From positions 16,178,410-16,242,409 of the forward strand of contig CM028329.1 in the NCBI GenBank assembly GCA_016647705.1: a stretch of DNA of 64,000 bases, read 5' to 3'. Shown here piece after piece: positions 47,239-58,273 of this stretch; within the stretch, counting starts at the first letter, position 1, and each line of letters begins with the position of its first letter. This DNA comes from Eucommia ulmoides (taxonomy: Eukaryota > Streptophyta > Magnoliopsida > Garryales > Eucommiaceae). The translations under genes and the position numbers were made by a program. The notes under the pieces are model-generated. The model was not told the DNA's origin, did no database searches, and saw only the letters and a program-made list of their open reading frames with translations.

Positions 47239-47744
47239 CAACCCTTGTTTGCGCTTATTTTGGTCGTCTATGTTTATTCACTTGGAGACTTAAGCAACAC
47301 TCTTGTGAAGTGGACTAAGTCATTTCATATAAATATCATGCCTATTCATAGTGTCAATCATACCCTCATGATTATAAACACAATTATTTTCTTATAAAAA
47401 AACAGTTAATATCATCACGTGACACATTTCTCATTTGAACTCCCAACACCTAAAGGCCCAATTTCTTTGCTAAGTAGACAACGAATTCAGTTCGCCAACA
47501 GTTCCCGAATGTCCCGACTAAGAAGATTCAATTGGACTTCGCCTTCGTAGAGAAGGTTGCCAACATCACGGGGACAACCTCGGATGACAGCAGCAACGGC
47601 GAAGAAGATGATGAGGAGGAGGAGGTAAAGGGTGACAACAGCCATGATAAGATCAACATCATCGGTAGCTAGGAATCCGAGCAGACCCCTCCCCCCCCCC
47701 CTCCCCGAAAAAAAAAAAAAAATGAGTAGGATAGTATCTTGTAA
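47239..47744. other. Unassigned; short plus-strand acidic open frame
   Basis: An open plus-strand frame from about 47477 to TAG at 47669-47671 has no start codon. It ends in a Glu/Asp-rich stretch (NGEEDDEEEEVKGDNS). Its codon use looks gene-like, but there is no family match. It could be a terminal exon of a lost gene or part of the adjoining Gypsy 3' region. A C-rich run lies at about 47686-47706. Confidence 0.25.
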
Positions 47745-47921
47745 TTTATCCTTTTTTTTGGTTGTACAACTTTTGAAACTTGGTCGAGGCCCCTATGCTA
47801 TATCAACTTCAGTTTATGAAAAGATCTTCATTTTTTTTTCCCTTTTTGCTCATCATTTAGTGAGAGTTCTGCATTATTCTTCATTGCATCTATTTCGCAC
47901 ATAGTCCTCGGGGTTGTATTC

Positions 47922-48075
47922 TGTTGAGAGAAAAGAATGAGGAAAGAATGAGAAGGCGTAACAATTGTGTTAGCCTCTCCCTCTATTTATAATAAAAATT
48001 AGGAAATCATACAGCAAACCTAAACCGTACAGGAAACCCTAAGTATTACAGGAAAGACATAAATACCTTTTAACA
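47922..48075 (-). repeat. 3' LTR of the nested Copia
   Basis: TGTTGAGAG...TTTTAACA, 154 bp. The degraded purine tract (minus strand TTTGAGATGAAG) is next to it. Confidence 0.9.
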
Positions 48076-48099
48076 CTTCATCTCAAATTGGAGTATATA

Positions 48100-49914
48100 T
48101 ATTGTATACTCCTAACTTGTTACAAATGTACTTTATCCTTGAACCCCCAAACGGTTTAGTAAATATATCAACTAACTGATCAACTAAATTTACATGTTTA
48201 GTCTCAATCTATTTCTGCAACACTTTTTTTCGAATAAATTGACAGTAAACTTCAATGTGTTTTATTCTCTCATGGAAGAATAGGTTGAATGCAATGCGAA
48301 GTGCTACTTGATTATCACATACCAAGTTCATTGGTAAAGAGTGTTCAAATCCAAATTCTTCCAACAAATGTTTCAACCAAGTTAACTCATAAGTGGTATG
48401 GGCCATTACCTTGTATTCCGATTCTGCACTTGACTGCGCCACTATTGTCTGCTTTTTACTCTTCTAAGAGACGAGATTACCACCAACAAACACACAATAC
48501 CCAATAGTAGACTTCCTATCCAAGGGTGATCTGGCCCAATCTGCATTTGTGTAGTACTCTATTTGAGTATGACCGAAATTTTGATATAGCAAACCACAAC
48601 CAAAAGCACCTTTCAGATACTGAAGAATACCGATCACTGCATCCCAGTGACAAGTCATTGGCCAATCCAAGAACTGATTGATAACACCAACAGCAAATGA
48701 GATATCTGGCCTGATACCTGTCACGTAATTTAACTTCCCAACTAACCGTCTATATTGCGTTGAATCTGTCAGTGATACACCCTGATCTGGCAACAATTTA
48801 GTGTTTGGATCCATATGCGAGTCAATCAGTTTAGCTCCTAGCATTTCTATTTCGCTCAATATGTCAAGGACTCATTTTCTCTGAGACAGGTAAATGTATT
48901 GACTTGATCGAGCAACTTCAATCCCTAAGAAATACTTTAGGTGACCCAAATCTTTGGTTTGGAACTTACTATGCAAATACTTTTTGAGTTCTTGAATACC
49001 ACCGTAGTCATCACCGGTAATCATGATGTCACCCACATACACAACCAACAATATTCTCTTGACTTTACTATGCCTGTAGAAGACGGAATGATCGACTCCA
49101 CAACGCCGAAGACCAATTCAATGACCACTTCACTAAATCTTCCAAATCATGCTCTAGGAGACTACTTGAGGCCATAAATAGATATCTTCAAGCGATATAC
49201 CAAATCAGACTCTCCCTAAGCAACAAACCCATGAGGTTGCTCCAATATATACTTCCTCAGTCAGATCGTCATTTAAGAAAGCATTCTTGATATAGAGCTG
49301 ATGTAATGGCCAACGAAAAGTAGCAGATGAACAAACGAACAGAAATGAGCTTGGTAACGAGAGAAAATGTCTCATAGTAATCAAGACCGTATACCTGAGT
49401 ATAGCCTTTGGCAACTAAGCGAGCCTTGAGTCGACCAATGGTGCCATCCGGATGAACTTTGACAATGTACACCCATTTACATTCAACTATTGTTTTGTTA
49501 GGCGGAAGCGAGATAAGATCCCAAGTGTCATTTTGATGTAAGGCAAGCATTTCTTTTTCCATTGTTTTTGCCCAACCAGGGTAAGTGAGGGCCTCTGAAA
49601 CATACTTGGGAATAAAACAGATGATAGAGAAGCAACAAAAGAGGAGTATGAAGGAGATAGGTGTGTATAAGACAAAGTTAGAAATAGGATGGTTAGTATA
49701 GCTGCGCTTACCCGTCCAAATGGAAATGGGCATGTCTAGGTCAGACATTGATGGGTCAGCTGGAGAAGAATCTGAGGACACAGAATCGATGGGCGCAATA
49801 ACGGAGGCTACCTTTTGGCGACGAGAGTATACCTGCAAAGGAGCTGAAGAATGACTAGCGGGGCTAAGATCTAGAGTAAAGGAAGAGAGTGTAGGGTTTG
49901 GTACACTTGGCAAA
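48100..49914 (-). pseudogene. Nested Copia RT and RNase H
   Basis: The frame 49913-49269 gives the RT start (WAKTMEKEMLALHQNDTW, ECKWVYIVKVHPDGTIGRLK, VAKGYTQVYGLDYYETF). Near 49022-49042 the catalytic box reads VYVGDIMI, with Gly for the first Asp. The frame 48859-48464 ([30 protein letters not shown]) and 48442-48209 ([33 protein letters not shown]) complete RNase H. Stops and shifts separate the pieces. The upstream RT start abuts the Harbinger-like insertion. Confidence 0.9.
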
Positions 49915-49924
49915 GAAAGTGTAA

Positions 49925-50899
49925 GCTCTATTTGGTAATCGTTTCCATCCCAAAAATTCTTATCCCATTTTCAGATTTTTGGGATTTCTGTTTGAGCATA
50001 GTGTTTGGTAAATCTGTTTCCGTTTCCATTCCCATCCCAAAATAAAAAATCATTCCCACTTTTTCTTACGGAGTGAGAAACAACAAAAAAGTTGTTTACA
50101 CTTATTCCCATCCAAAAAAAAAAGACGTGGCCGGTATTATTGAAATTGTTAATAAGGTCTGGGTTTCGATTTCTATAAGCCACTTTTTTCTTTCTTTTTT
50201 TTTTATTCATTTTTCTTTTTCTTCTTCTTCAAGTGTTCTTCATGTTGGCGTAAACTGGACCTGATCCTCCTCCGCCTCGTCCGTCGTCCTCTTCCTCCTC
50301 CTGCTCCTCGTTGCCATTGTGTTCTCGTCGTCTTCGTCTGCGTCGTTCAGTCATCTTCGTCTGCTTCTTCTCCATCCTCCATCGCCTTCGCCGTTGTCGT
50401 TCGATTGAGGGTTCGATTTCGTCATTTTGGTTCAAATTAGGGTTCGATTTTTTCTGTTTAGTTTCTAATTAGGGTTCAATTTTGTCATTTTGTTTGACTT
50501 AGGGTTCGATTTCGTCATTTTGGTTTCGAATTAGGGTTCGATTTCGAATTAAGGTTTGATTTTGGATTCAATTTCTTGATGATTTCTTCGAATTGGTTTA
50601 GAGTATGTTCTTCGTTTTTTATTTTGGGTTCAATTTCTTGATAATTTATTGATTTTGGTTTAGGGTATGTTCTTCGTTCTTGAATTTGGGTTCGATTTCT
50701 TGATAATTTATTGATTGTGGTTTAGTGTTTGTTCTTGATTTTTAGGATAATATCGTTACCAAACGCGATTCTGTTCCCAGAACCAAAAAAAAAATTATCG
50801 TTAACAAACGTTATTCTGCTCCCAAGAAGGAAACAGAATTCTCATCCCACCCCATCCCACTGCATGGGATTGGCACGAAATGATTACCAAACGGGTCCG
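49925..50899. mobile_element. Harbinger-like non-autonomous DNA transposon
   Basis: Inverted ends share TTTGGTAATCGTTTC / TTTGGTAATCATTTC. The 3-bp TSD taa flanks it (49922-49924 and 50900-50902), as in PIF/Harbinger. It has no transposase. A block near 50410-50560 repeats TTAGGGTTCGATTTCGTCATT several times. Short Arg/Glu-rich and Ser-rich frames inside it follow from low complexity. Confidence 0.8.
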
Positions 50900-51005
50900 T
50901 AACATCCAGATCATCTCGAGAGGATGGGGCAGAAAAGTAAGGGGTAGACTCAAAAAATGTAACATCTGCACACACAAATGAGCGACGTAATGATGGACTA
51001 TAACA

Positions 51006-51908
51006 TCAATAACCCTTTTGTGTGCAAGAATAGTCGAGGAAAACACATTTTAAAGCACGAGGATCTAGCTTGTCCCTGCCGGGAATCAACTGATGAACAA
51101 AATAAACACGCCCAAATATTCGAGGAGGTAAACTAAACAGGGGTAAATGAGGAAAAAGAATGGAATGGAGAACCTTGCCATTTAGGGTGGAGGATGGCAT
51201 TAAGTTGATTAGGAAGTAAGTTGTAAGAACCGCATCACCCCAAAAGTGTTTGGGAACGTTCATCTCAAAAAGAAGAATACAGGTCACTTCTAGGAGATGT
51301 CGATTCTTATACTCAGCAACTCCGTTTTGCTGCGGTGTGTGAGGACAAGAAGACTGATACAAGATACCAGAGTGTGACATAAAGGAAGTAAATGGCTGAA
51401 AAAAGTATTCTCGAGCATTATCACTTCGAAGAATACGCACAGGTACATTAAATTGAGTTTTAATTTCAGCACAAAATGCAAGAAAAATGAAGAATAATTA
51501 TGAACGATCTTTCGTTAAATAAAGTCAAATAACTCTAGAAAAATCATCAACAAATGTGACAAAATAATGAAAAACTAATGTAGAAGTAACACAAGAATGA
51601 CATCAAACATCTAAATGAACTAAACTAAAAAGACTCGATGCTCAAATATGAACTGGGGAAGCAGATGAAATATGATGATGCTTACCTAATTGACAAGACT
51701 TACACTCTAACGAAGACAAATGACTTAAATTAGGAACAAGTAACTTGAGGTTGCTAAGGCAGGGATGTCCGAGGCGACAATGGATCTGGTGAACGGATGC
51801 AACAGCAGGGCAAACAGTAGATGGGATAGCAAAACTATCGTCATGATCATCAAAGTAATAAATGTCATTTTCCTCACGCTTTGTGCCTATCGTCTTCTGC
51901 ATCCTCAA
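51006..51908 (-). pseudogene. Nested Copia integrase
   Basis: The frame 51908-51642 has the zinc-binding region (HCRLGHPCLSNLKLL, CKSCQLGKHHH). The frame 51440-51006 has the core (RILRSDNAREYF, HTPQQNGVAEYKNRHLLE, FWGDAVLTTYFLINLMP), so the second Asp and the Glu of the DDE triad are kept. The sequence between them (51490-51640) is interrupted by stops. Confidence 0.9.
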
Positions 51909-52113
51909 ATCCTGGAGAATAACAGAATTAGGAAAAAATGATACAAAACAATTAAGATGTAAGCTTACTGACTGACATCAAATTAAAAGAAAACAAAGGA
52001 ATATACAAGACGAATGATAGAGATAAGGAGGATGAGGGTTCTACTGTGTCAATGCCACGGATAGAGACAGTAGAACCATCAGCAACTGTAACAGAAAACA
52101 ACGAAGAAGATAA

Positions 52114-52930
52114 CTAAATATGTTTAAATAAGGAAGATGTACCTGACATGTGATTGGGTGGACAACCAACTAAATCCCAACATGTTTCTTTAGTATGATT
52201 CTCCTTTCCACAAAAGGAGCAATGATGATGTGAGCCACGACCACGACGTCCACCCCGAGGGCCACCACCACGGCCACTGCAAGAGGAACCACCACAACCA
52301 CAGCTAAGTTGATCACCACGATCTCGTGTAGAAATCTGAGTAACAAGCGTTGAATACTCAGATGGCGCAGACGAACTCGAGCCAGAAACATTGTCCTTGG
52401 TAGTGCTATGCGAGACGCAAGAATACATTTTAGTGATAGTAGGGAGAGTAGTACTGGAAAGGATCTGAGATCAGACCGATTCAAATTCTAAGCGTAATCC
52501 AGCTAAGAACTTCACGACAACCATTTGCTCACGTTGCTTTTGCATTTCTTTCAGATCGACAGTCATTGGAAGAATAATATTTAACTTCTCATATAGGCGG
52601 TTAAATGTGGCAAAATAATCTGTAACGGATTGCGTGCCTTACTGAAGTTGGAAGTACTCGACCGATAAATCATATATCCTGGTGAGATTACTGGAATACA
52701 ACATATGAAGATACTCCCATATGGCTTTACACTTATCTAGATTAGTACAGAGATTAGCAACTCGAGGCTCCATCGAATTCCACAACGACGCTATAATTTG
52801 CGCATCAGCTTGAATCCATTCCTCATACTTTTTATCATCTTTTGTCGGGGCGGATTCCGTGAGATGACGGTATTTCCCTTGTCCGGTAAGGGCTATTTTC
52901 GCAACCATAGACTAATTTAAATAATTGGTT
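52114..52930 (-). pseudogene. Nested Copia gag with fused protease remnant
   Basis: The frame 52908-52639 carries gag (MVAKIALTGQGKYRHLTE, EEWIQADAQIIASLWNSM). The frame 52428-52114 has a Gly/Arg-rich part and the zinc knuckle CSFCGKENHTKETC. After CWDLVGCPPN the text jumps straight to HMSGTSSLF, which in related elements follows the DSGA active site, so the catalytic part of the protease has been deleted in frame. A stop follows at 52114. Confidence 0.85.
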
Positions 52931-53517
52931 TCATTCAACTTATGGGTTGTTAATGGTTGAGGTGTAGCCATTAACATTAATACACGCCAATACAACAACT
53001 AACAAACAGCTTGCACAAGGGAAATAAACCAACAACACAAACAACTATAGGGCTTAAATGAACAACATTATAAGCAGAATGATACTCACGAACATCTGGG
53101 ACATTAGATCTGACCTATAATACTTTCTCAAATCTGGACAATTGAACGAATAGTTCTCATAAACAATAACCCTTGTGTTACTGTCGGATCTGGACTGAGG
53201 CAGCAGCAGTGAAGGCCATGAGTCTCAAATCCAGGCAATTGACGGCCGGTGAGGTGCCAGTGACGGTCGGTGAGGTTAGACAATGGTTGCAGAAGAGGTT
53301 TAATTGGCAATGGCAAAGCAGCTTTACGCAGCGAGGGCCGTGAGTCGCAAATCTGGGCAAGCGACGGCCAACAAGGCACCGGTGATGGCCGCCCTGGGAG
53401 GGGGTTAGGGTTTTCAGACGGGTCTGTTTTGTTTCTTTTGTTTTTTTCCTTGAAAGAAAGGAAGAAAAAAAAATTAAATCATGATTTAAACAGAACTATA
53501 GGATTAGTATCCTATAA

Positions 53518-53533
53518 CTTGCTCTCGATACCA
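53518..53533 (-). other. Primer-binding site of the nested Copia
   Basis: Minus strand TGGTATCGAGAGCAAG lies directly inside the 5' LTR. It is an initiator tRNA-Met-like site with one extra base. Confidence 0.85.
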
Positions 53534-53680
53534 TGTTAACGAGAGAAAAGAATGAGAAGACATAATAATTATGTTAGCCTCTCCCTTTATTTATAATAAA
53601 AATTAGGAAACCATACAGCAAACCCTAAACCGTACAGAAAACCTTAAGTATTACAGGGAAGACATAAATACCCTTTAACA
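53534..53680 (-). repeat. 5' LTR of the nested Copia
   Basis: TGTTAACGAGAG...CCCTTTAACA, 147 bp, paired with 47922-48075. Confidence 0.9.
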
Positions 53681-56300
53681 AATTCTAATCTCGGCAGCGA
53701 TGACAGCCTCCATGCTAAACGTCATGGCAAAAAACGTTTCCCTAATAGGCCTCTAGTTCGTTATGTGGTATGCCCAGAGAATTTCGGGGAGGTCTTCCAC
53801 GCAGGTTGCCTTGGAGTGTTCCAACCTTGTCTATAAGTCATGCAAGATTGTGCAGTTTGTTATATCAACTTGGTCGTTTGATTGTGGATGGCCAGGGGAA
53901 GCGAAGTAGTTGCGAATGTTGAACTCAACACAAAATAATTGGTACAAGAATCACTAAACTAAGTAATACTGTCCGCGACAATAGCTGGGGGATTCCAAAC
54001 CGGCACATTATGTTCTTCCAAGTGAAGTCACTTATCTTCTTTTTTGTGATCCAAGTCAGGGGTTTGGCCTCGACCACTTGGTAAAGTAGTCAATGGCGAC
54101 GAGTTGGAACTTCCTTTATGATGAGGCCATTGGCAGGGGCCCAAGGATGTTGACTCTCCACTGAGTGGATGGGCATGGGTTGGTCATTAAGGCCAGTAGA
54201 ATGTGTAGTTAGTATGGGTGGGGCCGACCTTTCGGAATTTGTCACACATCCGAGCATACTCCATAGCGTCGGCGTCCAACTTGGGCCTATGTACTTTTAG
54301 CATACATTTTTCTTCCCAAGGGCCCTGCCCCTTGAGTGGTTACACAAATGGTCTAATGTACCTCCTTTAAGGCGTACTTAGCCTCCTCAAGGTTCATCGA
54401 GCTTACGATTTAAGGAACAATGAGCAGTAGAGGACCCAATGAATCAAACAATACTAGGCCGCTCAATAGCATATCCGTTTTGCTTCCACCCTATCATTGA
54501 ATTGGGCTCCATCCGTAAATACCCTATGATCGGATCCATCCATGTCAACTCGTCGATTAGAATATTTACCACCCCTTGGGCGTCTTTTACTATGCTAGGT
54601 GACTCTAGATATGCCACAGGAATGATCATTTTTAGCGTCAATTCCACTGTGAAAGCCAGATTAGCTATAAGGTAGATTTGTCGATTCTCTTCTCATGGGA
54701 TTTGAGACACTAAAACCTTCTTAAATCTTCCTATTAGCAAGTTCACCCTCTCCAAATTCACGATCATGCTTGGATCCTTGGCCAAGAAGTCTCCACTGAT
54801 TTAGTTAACAATGAGCTAAAAATCATAGAAGACCTTGAGATGGGCCGCTTTAAAGTTAAGGGCTAGGTGTAAGCCGGCCAACAACGAACCCACTAACCTT
54901 AGACAACCCATTGGTGGAGAGGGTCCATGTTGCTAGCTCAACCAGGTCATCATTGTTGTCGGGCTGGCGACAAAGAGCTGTAGGCACGAGGACAACCTCT
55001 TCCTCAAGGAAGGTGAGTTCGGCTATGAAGTTTGTCAAGACTTGGCCTTTGATTGTCATCAATGGCAAGTAGTCGATATAAAACGGCTTCCAACTCCACT
55101 TCATCAGTCAACTAGACACATCTGGGGAGTGCAAATCCCCGCAACGGCAGTGGTCGGTTAAAATAGTCCTAATCCTCATTCCCTGCAAGGATCACCAATG
55201 CTAGGACAATCAAGGGTAAAGTCCTAGGGTTCCCTTCATGGCTGGAACCGATGTTGCTCACAGGGCAAGGGTCCCAAGCGGCCCTCAATTTAGAACCCTT
55301 CGCTCGGCGAGTTGCCCTCTCCATCTGCGTAACCTTTCTTTATTCCTCCACCTTCTCTTCCTTTCTTGGCAACGATCCTCAAATCAACCAAATGGAACCT
55401 TGGCCCCTATTCCAAGGCTTGATTGAGGTTAACTTTTTTTTTCTTTGGAGTGGGGGTGGATAAATAAAAGTAAAGACATCCTAGTTTCAGGCCATCCATG
55501 AGAGCAACAAGTGCTACCTTGTACGATAGTGGGTTGCAACTAATTGCTTCACAGTTGAACCGCTGAAGATAATCGCCTAAGGATTTCAACTCTCCCTACT
55601 TAATGGATAGGATGAGAGTGATTGATTTTGGTCGGCATCAGAAGCTATTGAATTTGGAAGAAGGTCGGGCTCTTCTTAGACGCAAGTAATCGACGCCAAC
55701 CTAAGACTCTATACCAAACACGCACTCGGTTGGTCAAGGCGAGCAGAAAGGACTTACGCCTCATTGTATCTGAGGCCGCTTGGATGTCTATGAGGGTCTG
55801 AAATATGGAGATATGATTGGTCGGGTCTATTCCCCCCCTCGTACATAGCCATCAAAGGATAGACAAAACGACAAGGGGACCAGATAATGCAAGATATTGT
55901 CAATGAACAACGACCTTACTGCCGATGGTGTATAGGCAACTCCAACCTCCTTGTTCAACGAGATGAGTTGAGCCTCCAACTCTGCGAGGCGTTAATTTGT
56001 GTTGTTGCGACGAATGTCCTACCACCTTATGCCTGGACCATCTTATTGAGTGGTCGGCCACTGAAGCTCGTGCTCGAGGCGAATTTGAGTCACAACCCAA
56101 GACATGAAGCCTTGGCGACATCCTTGACCTTTTGTGTAGACAACATGAGGCCAACTCTTGAGATAAGGTTCTCTTCCTAAACAGTTCCCTCCTCGAAGGT
56201 AGGGCAGGATAATCATCCATCATACTCCAGTTCCTAGTGGTCAGACCCAACTAGCGCATCAAGGATTAAATGAGTAGAAAAGAAGTTTTTGGTTCAATTC

Positions 56301-57476
56301 CCACAAACAGAAAAGACAATTTGTTGATGCCTAAAGCTGGATCAACGGATAAGAAAGGTGATGGTGTTGGTGAATAGTTCCGCAATGAGATGGCAATTAG
56401 TCCATCCAGTTTGTCCAGAAATCCGTTCAAGGGACCTGCACAAAGGCTAGGACCTAGGTGGGTTTCCACAATGTACCCCCTCCGGACTAAGAGTAAGTTT
56501 CCCTCCGGACTAAGAGTAAGTTTCTGAGGGAAAAAAAGGCAGAGTAATAGCTAAGTAGGATTTAAGAATTCCGTACCTCATGCATAAAAATGGGGGCTAG
56601 TACGGATGGGCATTCGGAAGGCCCAAGGACCCCGCCCGGGACAATAAATTGGCAGGAGGAAGCGCGGTATCAATGTGGCACCCTGGTAGGTTGGGCAACA
56701 GGGTAGAAGGGTCAGCCTGCCACTCAGATAACAACAGGTCGGATACTCATCAGTGAACATGGTCGGGACGAGAATCGGCACTTCAGATAAACAAGCTCAG
56801 AAACTGGTCACATGGTCTGGACATGAACAGACCGGACGGAAACTCTCCCCAGGGGTTGTGACATGTTAAACCAGTCAGACGACATTTGGTCGGCCACAAT
56901 TTCTCCCTTATCATTATAAATCCACAATTTATTACTTTCCAAAAACAATTTATAGATGGTCTGAAATTCCAACATGTCTATGAATTTCGGAATTTCACAG
57001 TCCAATTACATACGATTAAGAAGCAAATGTGGAACCACACAGAGCGTCCAAATTTCACTAGAAGGAAAACTACGCGGTAATTACACAGGGCGTCAAAATT
57101 TGGAATCATCCGCATAATGAACCTCAAATTAGAAGTTAAAACTACGCACAATTTCGTATTACATCCACCGAATGAGCTTCAAAACACAGTCTACCGATTT
57201 ATATAGTGTAATTATTACACGCAGATAGAGAGAATGATGTGAATTGGGAATGATGAGGGTGCACCTGGACGAGATCGGAGGTGAAGCCACGCAAAGAAAA
57301 GTAATCTGATCTTGAGAATCAAAGCTTCCATCTTGAGAAGAATCGAGGAACAGTGGTTCTGATGATTGGTGCAGTAATTACCACCATAGCGTGTGCTTTA
57401 AACCGAATTCGGAAACTAGCTTTACTTTCTCTCTGGTCCGTAAAAGGTTGAGTGGAACCAGCTTTCCATTCATACA
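56301..57476. other. Region between the Tat remnant and the hAT, no gene recognised
   Basis: This has a 23-bp tandem duplication (CCCTCCGGACTAAGAGTAAG...) near 56477-56522 and GC-richer text to about 56890 that may be Tat leader or LTR. 56890-57476 has no recognised gene. Confidence 0.4.
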
Positions 57477-57554
57477 TAGGGTGTGCAACGGATTAGATCA
57501 ATCCGTCAAATCCGACCTAACCACAATATCCGCACCGAAACACAAACCGCCCAT
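57477..57554. mobile_element. Left part of a small hAT-like element split by the larger hAT
   Basis: This starts TAGGGTGTGCAACGG. Joined with 62268-62383, whose opposite strand starts TAGGGGTGGGCA, it would form a MITE of about 190 bp. The flanks show no convincing TSD. Confidence 0.4.
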
Positions 57555-58273
57555 TAGGGCTGTGCATGGGTCGGGTTGGCCGAAATCCGAGCCAACCCGA
57601 CCCGAGACCCAACAAGATCGGGTTGACAGATTTTAAACCCGAGACCCGACCGTTTGGCATAGTAACCAACGGGTTGTCGGGTTCGTCGGTTGTAGGTCGG
57701 GTACGGGTCGGTTGGGGGATACGGGTTGAAGGTTGGGTCGGGCTTCGGATTGTGGGTTGCAGTTCGACGGGTCTAGGCATAATCGGGTTGTGTTCGGGTT
57801 CGGGTCTGGGCCCATTCAAAAAAAAAAAACTATAATTTGAAACCATTAAAAAAAAATTTACAATATTTAGGGGAAATCATTCAAAAAAATAAATAAATCA
57901 CAACTTAAAACAAAAAACAAAACACACATCCAAAACCAATATTACGGATACAATTTTTAATCAAAAAAAATCACAACTTAACAAAAAATGCATCCAAAAA
58001 AAATTACAACTCCTTAAAGGCTGAAGCGATGCGTCTTCCAATTTTTTCCATTCATTTTGCAGAATAGAAATGAAACTTCAAGATATTACCTACAAAAATA
58101 AATTATAATTAAAATAATATACAAAGAAGAGAAAACAAAAAAAATAAACAATTAAATAAATAACATGAGTTGAAGATGAGCCTTGCGAAGGATTTGATAT
58201 CTCCAAATCCAAATCCACTACAAAAATCAAAGTCTAATCATAAAAATACTAATTAAATATCTAATTAAAAAAA

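Larger units (their letters stand above)
47922..53680 (-). mobile_element. Ty1/copia element with about 150-bp LTRs, nested in the Tat remnant
   Basis: Short LTRs at 47922-48075 and 53534-53680 both start TGTT and end AACA. The flanks tattc and aattc match at 4 of 5. The primer site reads TGGTATCGAGAGCAAG. Minus-strand order is gag, integrase, RT, RNase H. The short LTRs and the AQSSAESEY block suggest the Ale/Retrofit side of Copia (inference). A 975-bp Harbinger-like element sits between RT and integrase. The protease active site is deleted and YVDD is YVGD, so the copy is inactive. Confidence 0.92.
47745..56300 (-). mobile_element. Tat-type Gypsy remnant, interrupted by a Copia
   Basis: Minus-strand fragments in order: gag 55870-55400 (ending LKSLGDYLQRFNCEAIS), RNase H 55104-54856 (MTIKGQVLTNFIAELTFLEEE), spacer 54647-54444 (LTWMDPIIGYLRMEP), integrase zinc part near 54200-54300 (DAMEYARMCDKF), core near 53700-54050 (NIMCRFGIPQLL) and, across the Copia, FAMTFSMEAVIAAEI then an integrase tail at 47921-47745. 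Protease and RT appear to be missing between gag and RNase H. LTRs were not located; 56266-56900 may contain the leader or LTR. Wording matches the Tat/Ogre side of Gypsy. Heavily decayed, with many stops. Confidence 0.7.

Noticed and set aside
50229..50435. Arg/Glu-rich protein of 68 residues
   Set aside because: Low-complexity frame inside a Harbinger-like element.
55238..55463. Plus-strand open frames of 62 and 70 codons
   Set aside because: They lie opposite the Tat-type Gypsy region and match no family.
57517..57846. Pro/Arg-rich open frames on both strands
   Set aside because: They arise from CGGGT/ACCCG repeats in the hAT end.
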